Assembly: GCA_024362935.1 (NCBI GenBank) | Contig: JANCRA010000006.1 | Location: forward strand, 32,667,924-32,731,923 | Source of the DNA: Setophaga petechia | Lineage: Eukaryota; Chordata; Aves; Passeriformes; Parulidae | DNA length: 64,000 nt | Direction of reading: 5' to 3' | Shown: positions 41,228-52,200 of the stretch, piece after piece | How the letters are laid out: the number at the start of each line of letters is the position of its first letter | Numbering within the stretch: the first letter of the stretch is position 1 | Program-made: the position numbers and the translations under genes | The notes under the pieces: generated by a model | What the model was told of the DNA's origin: nothing | Seen by the model: only the letters and a program-made list of their open reading frames with translations | The model's database searches: none

Positions 41228-43582
41228 GTGGGGGCAGGAGTTAAGGAGATAGCCCAAATAATGCACCCCCTGAAGACTACCCCTGCTGCCGAGAAGATAA
41301 TGATCCCTGCAGACCGATGCACCCGGGCTGGCAGGCGAGGCAGAGAGGTAAGGGATAGTGGGGGAGAGCAATGGGCCACAGGAATAAAAACGGAGCACAG
41401 GAAAGCTCCAGATAAAAGAGGTATAATTACGAAAGACAGAAGAAATTTGTTGCTAGGAACCTGGCCTGATTGGCGAGCTACCTTAATTATTATAATTCTG
41501 AGCTTCCCGGCTGCCTGGGGAAACCCCCTTCAGCCTTACAAAGGGAACCTGACCCCTGACTGGTCTCAGGCCTTTTCGAGGTCTACCGGATCTATGGGGG
41601 ATACCGCAGGTTTAAATTTACAAACATTAGTACTGCATGATGGTCTGCCGTACGCTAGACACGAATGGAAGAAGCAGAAAACCTGGCAGCTCCAAGGAAT
41701 AGTGGGAGAACAAATTAATATTGGATGTCGAATAGTTAATGGGTCTGATTATACTAGCGCAATTACAATTAGTGTTTCCATGAGTCAGGAGGATAAACAA
41801 ATAGAGTGTAAATACCCAATTGCACGAGACTGCTGGCAAAACTTCACATTAACTCACACAGCAGAGATAGTCTGCCTCTGGTCAAATGATATACAGGCCC
41901 TTTCTTTTAAATTTATAATAGCTGCTAAAACACACTCTACCACTATTGAACCTCACACTATCACCACTCCACCCACACCACCAGTCATACTCACCCCAAA
42001 AATTTTCAAAATAGGACCTTACATAATTAGGAAAACTGGTCAACAACAAATATTATTCAATCCAGCATGGTCCCTCAAACAGGTTGAACTGCTGATGCAA
42101 ATCAACGTTTCAGACATCCAGCCAGCATGTTCTCCGTTTTTACAAACATCCTTTGAAGGCTGGACCACTTGGCTCCGGAAACGCAGCTCTTTTAAAACAA
42201 GGAAACTTAGAGACGTGACCGGTGTTCTAGGTACAGGATTGGGAATTCTGAATAGTATTGACTCGGAAGTACTAATGAGCAAATTGGCTGCTATGACTAG
42301 AGATCTATCCAAACTACAGCAACCACTGAAGTCATCTCTGTTAGCCTTGGGGACACACCAGTGGATGCTGTCAAATATTTTGCCAAATTGGGAAAAGGTA
42401 AACGTGAACGATCATAAATTGGTGATTGATACACTTAGTGCCACACAAAATAATGTTTCTTTAGCCCTCAGCTGCATCCAGGCACAACTGTGGATGCAGT
42501 CGGTCTCTGCCTCGATTATAAGAGAAGGCGAGGAAGGCACTTTCCCCACAGAAATTCGGAAAATAATCTGGGACAATGCCACTGAATTTGAAAGAGAATT
42601 CCAATCCTGGTGGAAATTGGTGAATTTTACCCATAACGCTATTTCAAACACAGCTACTGCTTTTATCCTAATCATACAAAATGCCTCTGTACACCCAGTT
42701 TTTCCTGTTATTGCATTAGGAGTAAACCATGACGGAGCTGTTCTCTATCCTACAGAACATAGAGGATGGGCCCGTCAGTTTGGAGATAAATGGCAAACGG
42801 TTGATTTGGAATCTTGCATTGTCCAAGAACAATTGGGGTTTATCTGTGAGGGTAATGTGATTATAGCTCAAGATATTTGTTTAGACACGGAGCAAAATAT
42901 CTGTCAATTTGAGATTCGTCCTAACGAGGCTTCTAAAACCGTTCTTGTATATATAGGTAATGGGTGTGCATGTTTTAGAACTATTTGTGACTCTGTGCTT
43001 ATAGATAATATTGTGGTGGATACAAAAAATCACTCAAACTTCTGTACTTGCAACTTTACTAAGATTACAGGGTGTGACATTACTTATGAAGCTACAGTTA
43101 CCTCTCACTACCTACTGCAATCCAACTACACACTGATTCACAAATTACTGCCCACCCCGATTGGGATGGACAACACCCTAGTGAGACAACTGCTGCTCCA
43201 TCAAGACCTGATCAAAATCCTCGAGAAAATCAAGAAGAACGGACAGAAGACCCTGGTGACTGTTCATCATGACGTAGGAAAAATACACCGAATTATAGAG
43301 AGGGTGAAGCATGATGGCGAGTATAATTGGTGGGATACTCTCTTTGGGTGGACCCCCACTACCACAGGTGTCCTAAATAGTATATGCCATCCCATTGTTG
43401 TTCTTTTCATTCTGGCTGTACTTGGTTTTATTCTGTTAGTAATTCTATTTGTTATGAATTGGGATATGAGGAAAAAGCTAAGGAAATTAGCGCCTATAAT
43501 TAATGCACAAAGTTTAACGGACGAAGCAGCTTATTTAACACTTGCTAGGAATGAACTAAAAAGATTTAATGAACAAAATTGA
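41228..43582 (+). CDS. env: ERV-C Env-like glycoprotein of atypical architecture (784 aa)
   Basis: The frame from the first ATG gives a leader of about 98 residues: a basic first part (about 30-73) and a hydrophobic signal (84-97, ATLIIIILSFPAAW). A basic site LRKRSS near residue 319, with another Arg/Lys group a few residues on, is followed by a Gly-rich hydrophobic stretch (VTGVLGTGLGILNS) that may be a fusion peptide. The surface part would be only about 220 residues and the membrane-anchored part about 465. A membrane span lies at about 723-746, then a 38-residue tail with YLTL, a YxxL-type sorting motif. About ten N-glycosylation sequons are present. Neither CWLC nor CX6CC nor an immunosuppressive-domain motif was found. 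It ends five bases before the polypurine tract. Calling it Env rests on position, topology and sequons. Confidence 0.8.
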   Translation: MGAGVKEIAQIMHPLKTTPAAEKIMIPADRCTRAGRRGREVRDSGGEQWATGIKTEHRKAPDKRGIITKDRRNLLLGTWPDWRATLIIIILSFPAAWGNPLQPYKGNLTPDWSQAFSRSTGSMGDTAGLNLQTLVLHDGLPYARHEWKKQKTWQLQGIVGEQINIGCRIVNGSDYTSAITISVSMSQEDKQIECKYPIARDCWQNFTLTHTAEIVCLWSNDIQALSFKFIIAAKTHSTTIEPHTITTPPTPPVILTPKIFKIGPYIIRKTGQQQILFNPAWSLKQVELLMQINVSDIQPACSPFLQTSFEGWTTWLRKRSSFKTRKLRDVTGVLGTGLGILNSIDSEVLMSKLAAMTRDLSKLQQPLKSSLLALGTHQWMLSNILPNWEKVNVNDHKLVIDTLSATQNNVSLALSCIQAQLWMQSVSASIIREGEEGTFPTEIRKIIWDNATEFEREFQSWWKLVNFTHNAISNTATAFILIIQNASVHPVFPVIALGVNHDGAVLYPTEHRGWARQFGDKWQTVDLESCIVQEQLGFICEGNVIIAQDICLDTEQNICQFEIRPNEASKTVLVYIGNGCACFRTICDSVLIDNIVVDTKNHSNFCTCNFTKITGCDITYEATVTSHYLLQSNYTLIHKLLPTPIGMDNTLVRQLLLHQDLIKILEKIKKNGQKTLVTVHHDVGKIHRIIERVKHDGEYNWWDTLFGWTPTTTGVLNSICHPIVVLFILAVLGFILLVILFVMNWDMRKKLRKLAPIINAQSLTDEAAYLTLARNELKRFNEQN

Positions 43583-43586
43583 TCAT

Positions 43587-43602
43587 AAAAAGAGATGGGG
43601 GA
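43587..43602 (+). other. ERV-C polypurine tract
   Basis: AAAAAGAGATGGGGGA-type run ending two bases before the 3' LTR, interrupted by a single T. Confidence 0.85.
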
Positions 43603-43604
43603 AT

Positions 43605-44083
43605 TGTAATAAGTAGCAATATGTTTGTTCATTAGTTAAATTAATAGCTGAATAATTCTTATAATATAAAAAGCAATAGTTAAATAGTTTTTGCTTGTAA
43701 CAAGTATTTGCTTGTAACTGTAAAAAAAGCTGACCTGGCAAGAATTGCTGAGCTTGCAGAAACGTATAGTGCTTAGAATTGCTGAGCTTGCAGAAAATGT
43801 ATAGTGCTTTGGAAACATGTGGTTGTAGTTAAGTCCTATAAGACAAAGTCCACCCAGCGAACAAAGCGGGCCCCCCTTCTCCTTCAAGACCACCAGAACA
43901 GGATACGTCATCCCGAGAGGAGAAGAAATAAAAGACCAGACCCAGAAAGGGGGGCGCGGACTTTGAGAGCAGATTTCTCTCAGTCGCCCAGCGCTGAACT
44001 TTTGCTTGTCACTGCTTGCTTTATAATCAAATAAATTCTGATTGGGAAAAGAAATTTACATGGTAAGATTCTTCCTTATAACA
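43605..44083 (+). repeat. ERV-C 3' LTR
   Basis: 479 bp. It has the same U3 repeat, TATA-like and AATAAA elements as the 5' LTR. It carries an extra ~14 bases near 43690-43705 (a local duplication of TTTGCTTGTAAC). About four substitutions separate the two LTRs by eye. Confidence 0.93.
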
Positions 44084-44289
44084 CTGCTGTGCCAGGAGCG
44101 TTCTGGGCGGGCAGGAGAAGGGCTGCGTGCACGGCGGAGCGTCCTGCAAGGGGCTCACCAGAGCCTCCTGCGGGAACAGGCTGCGGGGCACGGAGGGTCT
44201 GGGACATCGCACCATCACCAATATGATCTAGTGAAGCCAAATTTATTATCCTTTAAAAGACTATATTTAAAATAAATCTCTACTGTCCA

Positions 44290-45560
44290 CGTCTCTCTAG
44301 CTAATACATGATGGCTTAATCCTAGCTGTTCACTCATCTAAAATAGAATGCTGATTGGATCATCTAATTTTTTACACATCTTGCTGTGGTTGTCTGGGCT
44401 ACCCATGGCTCATTCTCCCAAGCTTTCTGACAAACTTGCTGAGTCCTGATGACTCTTCTTCTTGTATCTTTTTTGAGGATTTACCGACCCCAATTCTGAG
44501 TATGTCCATAATTCATTCTTTGTGAACGTGTTCACTGTCCATTATTACAAGCAGGCTGGATTGTGCATCGGCTGAATATGGCCCTTGTCTTGCAAAAACT
44601 CCTCCATTCTTTCTCTGAGCCAGCATTCGAGCCAGTTAAACAAAACCCTCCCTCTCACGCTGTAAAGAACGTGGAATTGGAGTTGGAATGTGACCCTGAA
44701 ATTGAAGCAGCTCCGAAACTAAAGTAGAAAAAAGTTATTCCAGAAGCTATTGTAGAAGGGACCTTTCTCTCCAATGATGTAGAAGCTTTTCCTGTAGTAA
44801 CTAATGCTGCAAGTAGAGTTTGAGAACCTTTCAATTGGAAGATTTTAGAAAAATTGAGAGCTGCAATTTCATAATTTGGTTGAAAATCCCAACTTGCACA
44901 GTCACTTCTGCAGTGTATTTTTCCATTTAACACATTAATTCCAGCTGATGTGCATACCCTAATAAGACTTATAATGCCACCCCATCAGCAGGAGATGTTT
45001 CATAAAAGCTGGGAGGAAAAGTGTGCTCAAGAAGCAGCAAGACCTAGAGTGCAGGGTGATCCTCTATATAGTTTAACAGCACAACAGTTACTTGGCAAGG
45101 GGCCCTGGGCTACTGCCACTGCCCAGGCTAAGAGCACTGATCAAGTCTTACAGATGAGGCAACAACTAGCATATAATGCTATCCTTGCACTTCCAGGTAA
45201 GTTTCACACCATGTCTTTTACACAAAGTCACCAAAGAAGAATGAAGACTTTGATAGATTTGTAGAGAAATTGCATAGAGCTATCTATAAAAATTCTGATT
45301 TCAATTCAGACACAAAGATACAATGGTATGGATTTTGGGATCATTACTCCATTCCAAATGGCTTTCCCTTCAGTCACAAGAGCCTTCCATCTCTTCCAAA
45401 AATTGCCCGCTGAAACTCTTCTGCTGCCTTCCAAATCAGTTCACTACTCCAGCATAACCCTTGAAGCATGGGCAGCTGACTCTTCAACTAATATAGTAGA
45501 AAAGAAGCATCTTTATTGCAGCACTGGACACATGTGAACTAGTTTCCAAAGACACGTGCA
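44290..45560 (+). pseudogene. gag: Old betaretrovirus-like gag remnant (right arm)
   Basis: Mirror copy of 545-1800. Open part 44950-45264 (104 codons) with the same capsid motifs (LIRLIMPPHQQEMF, GDPLYSLTAQQLLG). A major-homology-like region follows in another frame (about 45230-45300). Stops and shifts as in the left copy, so decay preceded the arm duplication. Confidence 0.6.
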
Positions 45561-47370
45561 AGGAGTTGCAGACTCCTGCTCTCTATTTCTACAGAAAGGT
45601 TTTACATTAGGTTCCTAAGGACCCATAATACATAATTATTACCTGCCTGCTTTGTATTTTTATCAGCTGAGTATCTATATACAGCTGCGCAATTGTACTG
45701 CCTTAAGTGGGTGGGTGGGATTTTGAAATGAGGGAGTGGTTGTATGGGAGGAGGAAAACAGTTTTCCTCATGGTGAACTCTTCTGCCATGGCCAGTTGGC
45801 AAGACCTTTTCACCTGCTGGTCATGGTCCAAGCCTGTCCTAACTGTTCAATTATTCTTAAGGCAAGGTATTTCTATGGTCTCTGCTCCTTCACAATTGCT
45901 TCTTCTATCCCTGTCACTCCTAGCTTTATGTTCCTAATATATTTGGTACTCTTTAACTAAGGGACATGATTTCTGCTAGCTGTATTACTAACTTAGCTTC
46001 TTACCTAATTTTAAAATCTTACCTAAAATATGCAATCTTCTACTTTTCCAATTCTATTCCCAGCTGGCCCGTCGACTCATCTGCACTTTTCAATTATCCT
46101 AATTACATTTTCAGCTAACCCCTTGACTCACCTCAGGCGCAAGCCTGACTGCCTCTCTCCCAGCAGCTCAGAGCTGCATTGCACAGCGCTTGCTGTGCGC
46201 CAGAGAGCACAAAGCAGGCTGGCCTGGTGGGCCTGAATATTTCTCCCAAACACTCTGCACCTCACACCTTTGCTCTGGCTCAGAGCAGAAGTGCAGGATT
46301 GCAGGCGCTTCCTCCCAGAGCTGCGTGAGGCGCTGGCTCCTGCAGATGTGCCCTGCTGAGCTGTCCCTGCCTCACGCTGGCCTCGCTTCCCCTGGCACAA
46401 GTGCTGGGCCTGAAGGAGGCTGCCCTGTGCTCCAGCCTGCCCAGCAGCCCAGCTCCCTGCCCCGGTGCCCAGGGTGCTGCACACACTGCTGGCCTTTGCC
46501 AGGAGTTCCAGGGCAGCGGCAGAAGAGGAGGAATCCTCAGCCAGCCCAGCAGCCCTCGGCTGCCCTTGGCCTTTCTCTGCTCCTGGGCGCACTCCAGACG
46601 GCCAATGCCTCCAGGCTGTGCTGTGCCCAGCATGGCTGCGCTTCCCCTCGGGAGCAGCCAGCTGCCACCTGGGCTCTGAGAGCGGAGGATTCGCCCGTTG
46701 CTAGGAACAGGCACCCAGGGCCCGGCTGCTGCCTCTTGCAGCTGCAAGGGCCTCCTCCCAGCCTGCCTCTGCCGGGGCTCAGCCTGCTGCGGCCTCTGCC
46801 GGGGCTCTGCTGGGGCTCCAGCCCGGCCTAGGCCGGGCCCGCTCTCACCTCACAGGCGCTGACAGCTCTGCACCACAGGACACCTTCCCCAGCACCCTCT
46901 CTGATCTTTCTGCTTGCTCGCTTGAGCAAGGCTCTCCTCCAGCCAAAGACATTGCACCTAGGGATACAAATCCAAGTGGCAGGAACCCCAATGCTCTCCA
47001 GTCACAGCTGAAGGCCTGCATCTGCACAGGATGTTTGGGCTGCCTCATTCTTCCTTTGCTTTTGCCTTCAAATGTCATTGCCATTTCTGCCTCAAATAGA
47101 AGTACCAGAGTGGCCAAAAACAGACCAGTTGGCCATATTCCAAAGGCAGTGTGGTCTGGAGAGAAGGAATGAAGAAGATCCTTCCCCGCTTTCACACCAT
47201 GCCAAAGACACCGTGTCACTTTCCACCTTGAAGAAACAACAGACAATTCAGAAGGAATTCTCGAGCTTATTTGCAGAGTGAGAAGGAAGGGAATCTTCAA
47301 GGTGAGTTGTGGTTTCAGAAACTTTATTCATTTCCAGTCCTACTCTGCAGTCCTATTAGACAATCCTACT
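45561..47370. other. End of right arm and unique GC-rich stretch; no gene
   Basis: The arm ends at about 46117. From 46118 to about 46860 the sequence is GC-rich, with open frames on both strands but no domain. 46860-47370 shows nothing recognisable. No exon borders were convincing. Confidence 0.4.
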
Positions 47371-47417
47371 CTAACCCTAACCCTAATCTTAACCCTAATC
47401 CTAATCCTAATCCTTAT
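47371..47417 (+). repeat. Interstitial telomere-like array 1
   Basis: (CCCTAA) units (CTAACCCTAACCCTAATC) grading into CCTAAT variants. It is preceded by CAATCCTACTCTAA at about 47361. Confidence 0.85.
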
Positions 47418-47750
47418 CTGTAGACAGTTTTTTACTGAGACATAGTCGATGGGAAAAAACTAACGTGAGCAAGTACATCTGAGAAAGCAACAGCTGCCTA
47501 ATTCAAGGACATGGTTTCTTTGAGCAAGAGGTTGTTTAATAAATTATGTGATAACAGGAGGTAAAAAAGAAGCCACAAACATCTTGAGAAAGGTGTAACT
47601 AACTTTTATAGCTGACCAATAGTGAGCTTTAGTTTTGCAATATGTATGAGCCTTATTACTGTCATTATAAAAGTGTTTCTGTTAATCAACAAATCTGAGA
47701 TTTTGTCGATCATCATCGGATGAGCAAGTCTCCCATCTACCTTGTCACTT

Positions 47751-47871
47751 ATCCTAATCCTTATCCTTATCCTAATCCTAATCCTAATCCTAATCCTAAT
47801 CCTAATCCTAATCCTAATCCTTATCCTAATCCTTATCCTAATCCTAATCCTTATCCTAATCCTAGTCCTAG
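47751..47871 (+). repeat. Interstitial telomere-like array 2
   Basis: About 20 hexamers of TCCTAA/TCCTTA type, one base from the vertebrate telomere unit. It is followed by a second CAATCCTACTCTAA at about 47876, identical to the motif that precedes array 1. The long open frame through it (Ile-Arg repeats) is an artefact of the hexamer. Confidence 0.85.
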
Positions 47872-47879
47872 TTAACAAT

Positions 47880-48799
47880 CCTACTCTAAACTGGTGGAGG
47901 AATAAATGGTCCTGATGTTCTTGCCTCGTTCCTCTTCTTCAGTAAAACAATCAGTGGCACCAGGCTGGACGCAGGCTCAGCAGATGTTACAAATGGATGC
48001 TGCCCAAAGGGAAAAAAATCAACAAAAAACAATGAACCATGACTTTCCAAGCTCAGTGCTTCACAGAATTCCTCTGGCTCCTAGAAGGATGCAGGAAGAG
48101 GACCAATGGGACCATCTACACCTCCATCTTTTTGTGCAGGACTTTGGCATCACAGGCAAACCTGGCCCAGAATCCCACTCATCCATTTATCCAGGTATCT
48201 TCATCTTGCTGAGATTTTTGCCCTGCCAGTGCTCTAGAAATGGTGCTTTCTCTCCCTGGGGTTTCTTCCTTTCAGGAAACTCCAAAGCCTCACATAGGTC
48301 CCTGTCTTTGGAAGACAGGCACTGTGCCGATTCCCACAGGGAGACAGAGCAGTGTCTACCTTTCCGTGCCCTGCCCCTCGTGTGCTGGATGGCACCTTCC
48401 TTCCCAGCAGGGCCGGCCCTGTGGCACTGGGCCCTGCAGTTCCCTCTCTGCCACACAACCTGGCAGTAACCCTGGCACAGTTCCCGGCTGCTTGGGCGTG
48501 CCAGGCAGCAGATGGGGCTGGGACAGGTCCCTCCCAGCTGTCCCTGTTTGCGTGGCAGAAACCTCTAAGGGTGGGCTGGGGGGCACAAACCAGGGCCCCT
48601 CCGAGGCTCACAGTGAGCCCCCCCACAGCCCCTCGTGCCCACAGCCAAATCTCTGACTGCTCAGCTGGGACTGGCTTCCTTGGCTTCCTCTACCACCATT
48701 TCATGGCTCTACCACCATTTCATGTACCCTGCATTGCTCGACTTCAATTCTTTTGCCATTAGATCAAACTGAACACTCCACCAAAGTACAAAAGAGGGC
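47880..48799. other. Stretch without a recognised gene
   Basis: Mixed composition. A short local duplication (CTACCACCATTTCATG, about 48690-48725) is visible. No exons or LTRs were recognised. It lies downstream of the kinase gene's stop. Confidence 0.4.
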
Positions 48800-49220
48800 A
48801 ACAGAAACAGTCAGAGGACAGAGCACCTCTCCTCTCAGGAAATGCGGAGAGAGCTGGAGTTATTCAGTTTTGTGAAGAACAGGCCCCAGGGAGACTTTAT
48901 TGCCACTTTGCAAGACTTCAGAGTGGCTTTGAAGAAAGTGGGGGCCATCTTTTTTAACAGGGCCAGTTACAATAGGATATGGACAAATATTTTTAAACAC
49001 AAAGGGGATCAAGTCAGAGTAGGTCTAAGGAAGAACTTGTTTACTCGGAGCATGGTGCAGCCCTGGCACAGCTTGCCCCAAGAGCTTGTAGGTGCCCCCT
49101 CCCTGCAACCATTCTGGCTCTGGTGGCAAAGGGCTCTGAGCAACCTGATCTCTGTAAAGATGTCCCTGCTTATGGCAGGACACTTGCACCACAGGACCTT
49201 TACAGGGCCCTGCCAGCCCA
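48800..49220 (+). mobile_element. CR1-like LINE 3' tail, degraded
   Basis: The text runs in the order of avian CR1 3' ends: a GGAGAGAGCTGGAGTTATTC-like start, a GGGAGACTTTATTGC segment, GTGCAGCCCTGGCACAGCTTG, then AACCTGATCTCTGTAAAGATG and GGCAGGACACTTG. CR1 is the dominant LINE of birds. No reverse-transcriptase frame is left. Confidence 0.65.
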
Positions 49221-49246
49221 GCCCAGTCTAGGATTCCTCACCGCTT

Positions 49247-52200
49247 TCATTTGAAGAGCAGCAAGAGTGGAGGTGAGGAGGAAGGGGGCTGATCTGATGC
49301 CTTGGACTTGAGTGGAGGAGGAGCCCATCCCTCAGAGCCTGTTTCACCTGCAGCCCCTTCACATTTTACCTGCAGGAGCTCCTTGGCAGACCAGCGCTGC
49401 TCCTCGTCTCTCTGCAGGCAGCAGCTCAGGAAGTCACGCAGCAAAGCCGAGAGGAGCTTGGGCTGCCGCAGCTTTGGGGTCCCTACTGTGGCTATCAGGT
49501 GCCGAGCCTGGAGAAGAAAAAACCACGAGGCTTCACCCGCTGCTTTCACATCTCTAAGTGCTCTCCCAGATCCCTTTGTTTAACCTGTGTTCTGCAGTGG
49601 CAGTTTCTGCCCTGGCAGAGACCCAGAGATGACTTTACCAACAAAAAACCCAAACCCCAATGCAGCCGCAGCTTTTGCACCATCCCACAGATCTTGCCTT
49701 GGTAGCTGATTGCATTGACTGACCTAGTTAGTGGGAACTGCATCACCACAAGCACAATTCCTTCCCTGAGGATTCACACCAGCTTGAGAGGCTTTTTGGA
49801 AGAGGGACTTTGCTATATGAACTAATTTCAAGGATTACTACATGAAAGGCATCTCTGCAGTGCTTGTTGGTCCTTTAAGCACAGCTGCCATAGAACAAAG
49901 CTCATCAAGCTTTTTGTGCTCTTCTTGAAAACAATGGGAATTGGAAGGAAAGAAAGGAAATGCATCAGTTAATGCCCAGGGAAGGAAATAAAGATTTACA
50001 ATCTCATCTTCAACACAGACACATTAAGATGCCTACACAAATGTATTGGGATGAAAATGGCTGCTTGGGCACACAGGAACCACCTGCAGCTCTGTCTCTC
50101 AGCAGTCTGAAAATTTCAGCTTTCCATTTTTCGGCAAAAGAGAAATTTTCATGGTCAGAAGAAAGAGAGGTGCCATCCCTATGGTCACCCTCTGCTCATT
50201 TGGCTACTCAAGTCAATGCATTAGTGATAGGCCCATCCCAGAAAATGCCAGGAAACAAACAGGAGGTTTTGGCAGGCTCTCCACATCACCAGGCTTCGGC
50301 TTGGTGACACAGAGAACGTGCCTTGGGCTAGGAGAGAAACACGGTCACTAAATGCAGTGCAGCAGCACTGCACAAGAAGCAGAAGAGACTCTGTGGCCTT
50401 TACACCCTCATGCCCAGGTTTCAGGCATGTTTCCCAGTGAGAAGAAACTGCACAGTGGCTTAGGTTCCTCTCTAAAGACCACAGTTTTAGAAACTTTGTT
50501 GGCTTTGGGTTTCCTTCCTTCATTTATGGAAAGATAACTGAAGTTCTGCGATGCTTCTTTCCTGTTACTGGGGCCATCTCCACAGACAAAAGAACTGGAA
50601 CCACTTATAACCCAAAGGAAAGTGTTGCCTGAGAATGGAGTTTGTTTGCATGTGGTAAGGCTTGAGTTCCCCACCGAGGCAACCAAAACTAGAGCAGATG
50701 CTGATGTGTTGCAGGACATTTGTAGGAGGGGCCTTGGTGGAAGTAGTTCCAGCAGATGGCAATGGGATTTTGTCCAATGGCACGCAGGACAGGGGGCAGG
50801 TGAGAAAGACAGTGGGATCAGTGAGTATTTGCTCCTTACCGTGCCAGAACTCTCGCTCCAGTAAGGTGGTTCTTGTTCTATCATTTCAATTCCCACTATC
50901 CCCAAAGACCATATGTCCACTTTGGGGCCATATGGGTGACCTGTCACCATTTCAGGCGCCATCCACCAAGGAGTCCCGGCTAGCGAGCACGGTCTGCTCT
51001 GCTCAGAGTTGAGCTGAGTAGAGAGGCCAAAATCAGCTGAGGAGAAAGCAAAATACTGGTTTGATTTGAATTCTGTGCAATTAGGAAAGCAAGCAAAAGA
51101 ATTCCCCAGTAGAAGTTTGAAAATGTGCTGTTGAATCTCCTGGCATTGGCAAGTTAAAAAATCCCCCCATTTTTTACCCTGCCTCCAGCAGTGGCTTTTG
51201 TTCTTTGGAAACTTTAGACTTGTAACTCCCTCCCTCTGGAAGGGACATCCAGAGAGCAACAGCACTCTTGACTGCTTGTTCCTCGGCATACCTCTGTGCA
51301 CATTGCAACTGTGTCACCAGCTCACAGCGGGTGTCCCTGCGCTGCCACCAGCACCATTTTTGGGGAGCTGGCAGTCACTCCAAGCAGCCCCACAGCCACA
51401 TCCCTGGAAGGCTGCAGCTGACCAAGAATATACTGACCCAGCTTGACAGAGCCGTCGGTTTTGAGAAGGATGTTGCTGCTTTTCACATCTCGATGGATCA
51501 CATCGTTTGAGTGAAGAAAATCCAGTCCTTGCAGGCACTGAGAGAGAAAACAGAAAGTGGTGGGCAAAAAGAAGTGATGTGATTTCATCACACAAGAAAG
51601 AAAGAATCTAAAAGATTCCCTCTCCAGGGGAATGGGGAGTAATGGCAGAACACAGTGCCACTGAGAGGAAGAGCTTGCTGCTCCAACACTTGCAGAGCAG
51701 GACCTTTCTAAGGAAAGGCACGTCAGCTTTTGAAAGAGGAACAACACCTGCTTTTGTAGGCTGTCCCCTGCAAACCAGCCAGGATGACTCCTGCTGCAGT
51801 GGATGTGCTCAGAAGCAAGGAGCATTTTGGCTGCACTCCTATCCTTTTTAGCTGAGGACTGAGAGAAATGTGTCTCTCTCTTTTTTCTTTGCTGTTTGTT
51901 TCAAATCCTGCCACCAGCATCTTTGCTTTTACAGGCAAGGAATGCAGTGAAGACAGACTCCAGGCAAACATTTAGAGAAGCAAGGTGGAGAACAGCAAAT
52001 AGAAATACAAGAGACAGAGCGAGAATACAACAGCAGGAGATAAGAGTCCTGGCATTGAGTACAGGGAGTGCAGGGGCAATGGCAGGCCTTTCACTTGAGG
52101 TGCTCTTACTTGCCCATAGGATAGCAGCAACACAGAAACAAGCTTGGCACATGAAACCTCTCCTGTTCTGAGCCCCTGTTTGCCAGACAATCCTGCCCAA

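Larger units (their letters stand above)
34605..44083 (+). mobile_element. ERV-C: young complex gamma-like provirus with an extra ORF and atypical env
   Basis: Structure: 5' LTR 34605-35069, tRNA-His-type primer site 35072-35089, gag 35450-36931, in-frame amber stop, pol to 40456, unknown ORF 40449-41123, env 41228-43582, polypurine tract 43587-43602, 3' LTR 43605-44083. The 4-bp target duplication CTGC (34601-34604 and 44084-44087) is confirmed by the uninterrupted sequence in the left arm near 2030-2033. All frames are open. The LTRs differ by about four substitutions and one ~14-bp indel, so the insertion is young. Four-base duplication, same-frame gag-pol with UAG and a single zinc knuckle are gammaretrovirus traits; the two 3' ORFs are not. 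Confidence 0.93.
32612..46117. repeat. Right arm of the inverted repeat, carrying ERV-C
   Basis: Reverse-complement partner of 1-4018. Positions 32612-34604 and 44088-46117 together match the left arm. The ERV-C provirus plus one 4-bp target copy is extra here. The spacer between arms is about 28.6 kb. Arm identity is very high by eye. Confidence 0.9.

Noticed and set aside
46128..46831. Overlapping frames of 154-213 codons on both strands
   Set aside because: Compositional openness in GC-rich DNA; no conserved motif, splice border or matching paralog in the window.
47606..47878. 90-codon frame with an Ile-Arg repeat
   Set aside because: Pure translation of the telomere-like hexamer array.
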